This document shows positions 7,701 through 11,255 of a stretch of DNA of 11,255 nucleotides, in pieces. Origin of the DNA: Planctomycetaceae bacterium UBA6163 (lineage in GTDB: Bacteria; Planctomycetota; Planctomycetia; Pirellulales; Pirellulaceae); NCBI GenBank assembly GCA_002428205.1, contig DIUH01000434.1, forward strand, positions 1-11,255, in the 5' to 3' direction. How positions within the stretch are numbered: position 1 is the first letter of the stretch; each line of letters starts with the position of its first letter. The notes under the pieces are model-generated. The model worked only from the letters and a program-made list of their open reading frames with translations, had not been told where the DNA came from and ran no database searches. Position numbers and translations under genes: made by a program.

Positions 7701-9889
7701 CCAAAACCGATCAGCGACGGCGTGAAGGTAGCGATACCGTTGGAGGCGACTGAAACGGTTCCGAGCGTTGGGTCAGGGTCAGAAGCCTTCGCGAATGTGC
7801 GATTTAATCCATCGCTTCCTGGAGCTGTTACGAGCGTTGTCAAGTCGAGTGTGACCGGAGCGCCATTTTGTACCGCGCCCAAAGCACCATCGCCTGCGGT
7901 GACCACCAACGGCGATACGTTAACAGTGATCGTGCCCGTGTCAGTGACACCGTTGACGGTCGCCGAATAAACGAACGACGTTTGCCCAGACTGAACTGCC
8001 GACGGAGTAAAGCTTGCCAGACCGGTAGTCGGATCAATCACCACGCCGCCAAAGCTAGGGCCGCTGCCCACCAACGCGTAGGTGATCGGGAAACTGCCGC
8101 CATTTTGAACCATCACCAGAGTCGACAAATCGAGAGTCGAAACTGGGCCGTTCTGTACCGCTGCCATCGAGCCATTACCAGCAGTGACCACCAGTTCCGA
8201 CCCGCCCTCGACATTGACCGTGATCGTGCCCGTCGAAGATCTCGAGCCGGCGATTGCGGAATAAGTAAACGTAATCGGCCCAGCGACGGGCATACCGGGT
8301 GTCGGCGTGAAGGTGATGATCGAACCGTTGACCGATGCGGTTCCGCCGGAAGCAGGTTGGGATGTGATTTCGTAACGCAGCCTGTTATCAACCGCCGAAG
8401 TATCGGTAACCGCGTTCACAAACAAAACGCCTGTACCGTCGGTGGTTCCCAAGCCTGAAGTGATTGTAGAAGCGTCAATCGTGCCTGTCGCGCCCTGAGC
8501 GATCGCAATCGCGCCATCGCCAGCCACCAATGGATTGACTTCCAAATCAAGTAACAACAAATCGTCTGGAAGGCCCTCGGTCCGGCCATAGAAAAGATTG
8601 CGAGTGGATGACGTATTGGACGGATCAAGAAAAACCCGCAAGTTGCTGATCGGCTGAGTCAACTTGACGGGCAAACTGAAAGCATCGAACGGGTCAGGCA
8701 ACGGCCCGAGATTCATGTTGGGCCAACCATCGACCAACAAAGGACCTACGGCGCCGACGTCGATAAATCCCGTTGCCGCATCGAATGTCCCAACCTGCGT
8801 TGCGGCGAAACCAAAAAAGGCCTCGTTTGAAGAGACCTCACGAGGCAGCCTTAGCGTACGACTATCAAAATTGATGTTAAACGGAACGGCTGCGTTGTTG
8901 ATCTCATTGTTTGAATTCCTCGGCGCGATATCACGGGTTGTAACCGTTACCGCCGCATTCAACTGAGGAGTCACCAATAAGTTGGGAAGATCCAGGTCGG
9001 ATAACGAAAAATCGTTGTACCGAATCATGAACACCAAAGGAGCCCCAGGGGCGCGAGCCTGCATCGTGACATTGACGTTGGAGAAACCCAAACGCTCAAT
9101 CGCAGCAGTCATCTCGCGAACCGGGGCTTCTTCGTCAGCCCCGAAATCCTCGAAGGCAACCGTTTCAACCCCAGGACGACTCGGATCACCCGGGTACGAA
9201 AACTGAAGCGAACCCGATGTCGCTTGATCAATGCTTGGCGAAAACTCAACAAACTGAGTTTCGGTCAACACCGGCTGCAGCACACCTTGGCCCGCAGGAT
9301 CAAACAAAATATCAGAGTAGATCGCGAATGCACCCAGTTTCGGATTGCCAATCCCCGATGGCCGCAAGTCGCGATACAGCAATTCCAAATTGAACACTTC
9401 ACCAACGCCAACCGTCAATTCGCGAGTCGCCGCATTAAAAGCTGACGCGGAAAAAGCCGTGTCCCCAGCCGTTCGGGGATTGAGTTGCAGTTGCAACAAC
9501 TCGCCCGCCGCCTCGCCGCTGGCAATCCGATTGAGCACCAACAGGGCATCAAGCGGGGTAACCTCGCCGGTACCGCTGACATCAACGAAGTGCCCCGTAT
9601 CTTCGGATGACATCCCCGCCAGACTCGAATTACCGCCGTTGCGACTGAGGTGGGTAAGCACCAACAGGGCGTCCAGCGGAGTCACTCGCCAGTCGCCATT
9701 GACGTCCTCGGGAATCGCGTAATTGTGGTGCTCCGCCAAGTCACCAGCAAGAAGTTGTCGCTTTTCAAGCGTTTCACTCCGCAGCGCTCGACGTGGCATC
9801 CGAGTCCGGCTTTCGGTTGCCTTAGTCTTTGCTTTACGCCCGAAGAGATTGACTAGCTGTTTCATCGCCTGTCCCAGGAGTTGAGCCAC
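4790..9889 (-). CDS. Giant modular surface protein with LEPR-XLL-like signal, dockerin-like pair and Ig/cadherin-like repeats
   Basis: A 1699-residue protein, probably exported and displayed at the cell surface. In order: a basic N-terminus ending in 'RSETLEKRQLLAGD' (37-50), an LEPR-XLL-like signature; two dockerin-type calcium loops (62-73 and 103-114); a beta-rich domain (about 150-450) resembling cohesin; about ten Ig/cadherin-like repeats (455-1427); an SdrD/Cna-B-like domain (1433-1515) with 'NNVRDANEP' and 'NADGRYLFDDVPPGIYQVTF'; and a C-terminal domain (about 1560-1699) ending 'NYRDSVDQVLASGIF'. There is no LPXTG motif or membrane helix. The annotated start is GTG; the ATG at 9863-9865 (residue 9), with GGGA 6 nt upstream, would begin MKQLVNLFGRK and looks more like family members. 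It is preceded by its own promoter and leader and followed closely by the small jelly-roll gene. Adhesion or matrix formation is the likely role, by analogy only. Confidence 0.88.
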   Translation of the reverse strand: MAQLLGQAMKQLVNLFGRKAKTKATESRTRMPRRALRSETLEKRQLLAGDLAEHHNYAIPEDVNGDWRVTPLDALLVLTHLSRNGGNSSLAGMSSEDTGHFVDVSGTGEVTPLDALLVLNRIASGEAAGELLQLQLNPRTAGDTAFSASAFNAATRELTVGVGEVFNLELLYRDLRPSGIGNPKLGAFAIYSDILFDPAGQGVLQPVLTETQFVEFSPSIDQATSGSLQFSYPGDPSRPGVETVAFEDFGADEEAPVREMTAAIERLGFSNVNVTMQARAPGAPLVFMIRYNDFSLSDLDLPNLLVTPQLNAAVTVTTRDIAPRNSNNEINNAAVPFNINFDSRTLRLPREVSSNEAFFGFAATQVGTFDAATGFIDVGAVGPLLVDGWPNMNLGPLPDPFDAFSLPVKLTQPISNLRVFLDPSNTSSTRNLFYGRTEGLPDDLLLLDLEVNPLVAGDGAIAIAQGATGTIDASTITSGLGTTDGTGVLFVNAVTDTSAVDNRLRYEITSQPASGGTASVNGSIITFTPTPGMPVAGPITFTYSAIAGSRSSTGTITVNVEGGSELVVTAGNGSMAAVQNGPVSTLDLSTLVMVQNGGSFPITYALVGSGPSFGGVVIDPTTGLASFTPSAVQSGQTSFVYSATVNGVTDTGTITVNVSPLVVTAGDGALGAVQNGAPVTLDLTTLVTAPGSDGLNRTFAKASDPDPTLGTVSVASNGIATFTPSLIGFGTTSFDYSVTIGGVTDTGTITVTVTALPVTVDAADGSLDAVQSGTPVTLQLNPLVTVGNGDGLPRSFSITNPSFGSAQVNPSTGALVYTPPTVTSGQTSLDYTVTVNGVSDTGTITINVAREPVVLSANPGSLSAFQNGLPVTINLNNLISVTPAGTQVSFELIPPTATLGTAVLGAGGIVTFTPSTTQSGNTSFGYRVTSLGDDVKTAESTVSVTVNQEITVIAEDDQFEAIQGGDSIVINPFPGALVSTTGTSTTPTIALNTSGTQGTVSLVNGVLTYTPPTTRFGTDSFSYSASLPAIPGFAGATDTGVITITEVASITARPLNVTALPGDPAQEINLSNLVTITGTDDLPTFTIDDAGLAGTAVLVGNSVTYTPPAVEFGTTSFSFTATVAGKSATSTVTISEGIAIQTLPGSLVSFPGGPAVTLSLPTLVTVTGSDADPVYALASQPSVGSAVVNSSTGLLTYTPPATGSIGQISFNYRVTVEGVVETNTITVTELTVSAPDRTLTVNEAQPNVAPQGTPLQLSATVSVNLPPSFTIVTPPSLGTATITGNTLTYTPRAFDFNQTVFTDSIVYRATVDGVSDTGTIAITINPTQLPPVAVADSVNATADTSTTYTSAQLTQNDTPARPNPSGLRPVVTAASAIPGTTAGTVVFNPSNNSVTFTPTPGFVGLTSFNYTMTSDGQTSTATVTVNVREFVPSTISGSIFIDYIESVSRPIRNNVRDANEPAMGGVMVRLTSPPDQNSFGQQIDQVVLTNADGRYLFDDVPPGIYQVTFETPDTLIFGASFNASDLPAQSAGRSFTIEIGEDGGLNYAGLDFTVLGRRGLAQGTGALLVSQYLLSDPNSPYNSSRPEFGLATMIVNPSNGDQQVFELTQGFDNVLFAEIAVGRSGATALLTLIMEDGTVRTALLSKENGDFVVNSTRAVVQVFRNVNSLTFIDSAEDALQREYGNYRDSVDQVLASGIF
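5345..5593 (-). other. SdrD_B/Cna-B-like domain of the giant protein
   Basis: Residues 1433-1515 fit the SdrD B/Cna-B pattern. They begin 'SGSIFIDYIE', pass 'RNNVRDANEPAMGGVMVRL', where 'N-x-V-R-D-x-x-E-P' is the hallmark, and close with 'TNADGRYLFDDVPPGIY'. In Gram-positive adhesins such domains act as stiff stalks, sometimes with calcium or isopeptide bonds. Here it sits between the repeat array and the C-terminal domain. Confidence 0.75.
5609..8527 (-). repeat. Array of about ten Ig/cadherin-like repeats in the giant protein
   Basis: Residues 455-1427 repeat a unit of about 95 residues. It opens with '[VL]VTAGDGxLxAVQNGxPVTLDL', has 'STGLxxFTPP' in the middle, then 'SGQTSFxYSxTVNG', and ends 'VTDTGTITVNV'. 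The TGTI motif falls at residues 553, 651, 746 and 841, giving spacings of 98, 95 and 95. The matching DNA segment GTGATCGTGCCCGTGTC and its variants recur at + positions 7356, 7641 and 7926, exactly 285 bp apart, with another at 8220. The later units (from about 950) are more diverged, and the last (1330-1427, 'PPVAVADSVNATAD') looks like a cadherin-like tandem-95 type. Such arrays usually extend a domain away from the cell. Confidence 0.85.
8540..9442 (-). other. Cohesin-like beta-sandwich region with an inserted alpha/beta module
   Basis: Residues about 150-450 begin 'VGVGEVFNLELLYRDLRP' and continue 'LGAFAIYSDILFDPAG'. This matches the cohesin opening pattern (a 'VGD-x-hxhxh' strand, then a strand and turn of the 'Y-D-P' type). 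The second half, with 'FDAFSLPVKL' and 'DDLLLLDLEVNPLVAG', could supply the remaining strands. Between them, residues about 243-305 ('REMTAAIERLGFSNVNVTMQ' followed by 'NDFSLSDLDLPNLLV') resemble the small 'aaAL..L....V.V' module common in planctomycete giant proteins. The cohesin comparison is by eye and tentative. Confidence 0.4.
9515..9712 (-). other. Dockerin-like calcium-loop pair near the N-terminus of the giant protein
   Basis: Residues 60-125 hold two EF-hand-type loops. The first is D62-V-N64-G-D66 with D73 at position 12; the second is D103-V-S105-G-T107 with D114 at position 12. Each is followed by a helix with the same 'TPLDALLVL' sequence. This is the type I dockerin layout. It lies directly after the LEPR-XLL-like signature, whereas clostridial dockerins are usually C-terminal. 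Confidence 0.85.
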
Positions 9890-10080
9890 CGAGGTGGGAG
9901 GTCTATTTCGTGGAATCGAATATTACTGAAAAGAGGCACGGCGACTAACCGCACCTGACATTTGCCGCCAAAGCCACCAGGCCATGACAACGCTTGAAAA
10001 CTAAATGGACTACGGTTCCGTTCGGATCACTTCTCGAGTGGATCGCTGGTCTAAATCCGGAAAGGCCGCCTAGGTTCACT

Positions 10081-10108
10081 ATATTACTTAGACGTCCTGC
10101 CTTATCAA
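10081..10108 (-). promoter_or_regulatory. Sigma70-type promoter for the giant surface protein
   Basis: On the minus strand TTGATA (10103-10108) is followed by a 16-bp spacer and TAATAT (10081-10086), a good match to the vegetative consensus. Transcription would begin near 10074 and read into the giant gene. It could also serve the small jelly-roll gene behind it. Confidence 0.6.
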
Positions 10109-10170
10109 CGTGAAAGCTATCAGATTCTGAAAGGGCAAGATGAGGTCCGTCGGTTTGGATTGCCGTCGGG

Positions 10171-10186
10171 TCGGGAATGTTCCCGA
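10171..10186. promoter_or_regulatory. Perfect 16-bp palindrome, possible operator
   Basis: TCGGGAATGTTCCCGA has two 7-bp arms around a 2-nt centre. It lies about 63 bp upstream of the -35 box of the giant gene's promoter. It is too short-looped and lacks a T tract, so a dimeric regulator site is more likely than a terminator. The regulator is unknown. Confidence 0.4.
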
Positions 10187-10194
10187 AACTTTAG

Positions 10195-10215
10195 AAAAAT
10201 TCGCTCGTTCGGAAT
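10195..10215 (-). terminator. Weak terminator-like hairpin after the dockerin-bearing gene
   Basis: On the minus strand ATTC[C]G pairs with CGAAT around a 6-nt loop, with one bulged C, and is followed by a run of T residues, 24-44 bp after the stop codon. The stem is only 5 bp, so efficient termination is doubtful. Confidence 0.3.
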
Positions 10216-10238
10216 AATCGCTTCTGCGGTGCTCATTA

Positions 10239-11255
10239 TCAGACCAAATTTACCGCACCAACGCCCCCTTGATGGTTGATATCATTCTGCCCCAACAGCC
10301 CGGTGCGGTCCTCGTCGTCCTCCAGACCCGGCCACGCTGCGAACAGCGAGTCGATCGCACGATAACGCTGACCGCTGCCGCCCCCTGCCGGATGATCACT
10401 ACCGGGTAGCACTTGTTCACCTTGGCCGTCGCGATTACGTCTAGAAATCTCATTCAACACCCAGAGCGCGTCCAACGGTGAAACTTCGCCGTCATCGTTG
10501 GCGTCGATAAACCATGTGAGTTGCGAGGGATCGCTGAGGATGCGGGAGCCGTTTCGGCCGATTTCTGTTAGGATCAACAAGGCGTCCAGCGGCTCGACTC
10601 GCGAATTACCATCAACGTCGAACTGGTCGTCGGAATTGGTCCAAGGGCTTCGAACGCGCTGAAAACCCGCAGCAATTTGGTTGACGACGCCATCTTGGAC
10701 AGTGATTACGTCGCCGGAGCCCGAAAATGCATGAATCAGTCGCTCGGGGGTGAGAGTCAGTCGATAGTTGCCATCAGGGACGCCGGAAAATCCGAAGACG
10801 CCGTCAGCCGACGTGGTAACCGAGCTTTCCGCTCCGTAGCGCAAGTTATCCAGTCCGACCGTGCTGAACGCGTGCCCGAACGCACGAACACTAGCGATCC
10901 GTCCGGCACGATCGCTGACCTGCATCGTTTCGGTTTGGTTGGCGACTAAGGCGGCGGTGGTATAGCGAGTCAGCAGATTGCCCGCCGCATCATAGGCTTC
11001 CAGCCGACCAAAGCTTGGATTAGTGACGTGCCCGAGACCGATGGCGTCGAGTTGGACGTTACCAACAGGCTGGTCAAACGTAATCAACAGTTGCTTGTCT
11101 GGTGCCCAACGGTGTTGCCAGGTAATGGTTTGTCGGTTGTAGAAACCGAAGGCTCGGGAACCGGTTGAAGAAGGCATTGCCAGAGAACCGACGCGTCCAT
11201 CGAGGACTTGTCCCAACGCGACCAAGGAAACGCCATCAATCGACGGCAGGGCGAT
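10239..11255 (-). CDS. Secreted protein with Cna-B-like segment and dockerin-like pair (5'-truncated by window edge)
   Basis: The frame stays open to the right edge (first visible residues IALPSIDGVS), so the true start lies outside and 338 residues are visible. Residues below count from the TTG at 11223-11225. The first 130 form a beta-rich domain: 'QLLITFDQPVGNVQLDAIGLG', an 'LEAYDAAGNLL' strand and 'STVGLDNLRYG', resembling lectin-like or PEP-CTERM-associated sandwich domains. A carboxypeptidase-regulatory/Cna-B-like segment follows ('ADGVFGFSGVPDGNYRLTL', 140-158). The dockerin-like pair lies at 202-262. After a Gly-rich linker comes 'RAIDSLFAAW' (289-298) and an acidic tail. It lies upstream of the giant gene on the same strand but is separated by a promoter, so it is probably a neighbouring unit with a related job at the cell surface. 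The function of the first domain is unknown. Confidence 0.85.
   Translation of the reverse strand: MALPSIDGVSLVALGQVLDGRVGSLAMPSSTGSRAFGFYNRQTITWQHRWAPDKQLLITFDQPVGNVQLDAIGLGHVTNPSFGRLEAYDAAGNLLTRYTTAALVANQTETMQVSDRAGRIASVRAFGHAFSTVGLDNLRYGAESSVTTSADGVFGFSGVPDGNYRLTLTPERLIHAFSGSGDVITVQDGVVNQIAAGFQRVRSPWTNSDDQFDVDGNSRVEPLDALLILTEIGRNGSRILSDPSQLTWFIDANDDGEVSPLDALWVLNEISRRNRDGQGEQVLPGSDHPAGGGSGQRYRAIDSLFAAWPGLEDDEDRTGLLGQNDINHQGGVGAVNLV
10440..10622 (-). other. Dockerin-like calcium-loop pair of the upstream protein
   Basis: Loop one is D203-V-D205-G-N207 with D214 at position 12, and loop two is D241-A-N243-D-D245-G with D252 at position 12. The helices read 'EPLDALLILTEIGRNG' and 'SPLDALWVLNEISRR', very close to the pair in the giant protein ('TPLDALLVLTHLSRNG'). 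The second loop has the canonical DxNxDG form. Calcium binding is expected. Confidence 0.87.

Larger units (their letters stand above)
9890..10238. other. Intergenic region with promoter and long leader of the giant gene
   Basis: This 349-bp gap between two minus-strand genes holds, from right to left, a weak terminator-like hairpin, a 16-bp perfect palindrome, and a sigma70-type promoter. Then comes an untranslated stretch of about 185 nt before the GTG (about 210 before the ATG). In the leader, GATCACT (10025-10031) and AGTGGATC (10037-10044) can pair with one bulge. No riboswitch class or small gene is recognisable. Confidence 0.6.

Noticed and set aside
7868..8458. 196-residue plus-strand frame opposite the giant gene's repeats
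   Set aside because: It reflects the repeated codons of the opposite strand; its Arg-rich sequence has no domain of its own.
5609..8527. Possible CRISPR-like or minisatellite array
   Set aside because: The 285-bp period is in frame with an unbroken coding sequence and the units are diverged protein repeats; there are no short identical repeats with unique spacers.
10171..10186. Palindrome as a LexA (SOS) box or CIRCE element
   Set aside because: TCGGGAATGTTCCCGA does not match the proteobacterial CTGT-N8-ACAG, the Gram-positive GAAC-N4-GTTC or the CIRCE consensus, so no known regulator is named.

Overview
The window looks like chromosome of a planctomycete, most likely a Rhodopirellula/Pirellulales-type marine bacterium. 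This rests on the protein architectures, not on any database match. The largest protein has an LEPR-XLL-like N-terminal signature (LEKRQLLAGD), two proteins carry 'PLDALLVL'-type dockerin-like repeat pairs, there is a short stand-alone sugar-binding-type domain protein, and a GTGTCCGGTACC palindrome sits between genes.

Left part (1-4294). The C-terminal end of a PQQ-type beta-propeller protein (+) enters from the left edge and ends at a strong intrinsic terminator. Facing it on the minus strand are a secreted HlyD/RND-type membrane fusion protein and, 60 bp upstream of that, a membrane-anchored DUF937 protein; these two are probably co-transcribed. A 452-bp gene-free stretch follows, holding a 27-bp-arm inverted repeat (REP/MITE-like) and little else recognisable. 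It precedes a complete classical short-chain dehydrogenase/reductase (+).

Right part (4372-11255). Everything here is on the minus strand. Transcription runs from a dockerin-bearing secreted protein (cut by the right edge), across a 349-bp intergenic region with a good sigma70-type promoter and a leader of about 185 nt, into a 1699-residue modular surface protein. That protein reads, in order: LEPR-XLL-like signal, dockerin-like pair, cohesin-like beta domain with an inserted module, about ten Ig/cadherin-like repeats of about 95 residues, an SdrD/Cna-B-like domain, and a C-terminal domain. A 129-residue gene resembling a GH2-type sugar-binding jelly roll follows 28 bp after it.

The most notable point is that both large secreted proteins carry near-identical dockerin-like calcium-loop pairs and a similar C-terminal '[AS][IV]DxxxA[AS]' motif, and the giant one also carries a domain resembling cohesin. 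This suggests a cell-surface assembly, cross-linking or shared export arrangement. That interpretation is inference. No RNA genes, CRISPR arrays, transposases or integrases are visible.
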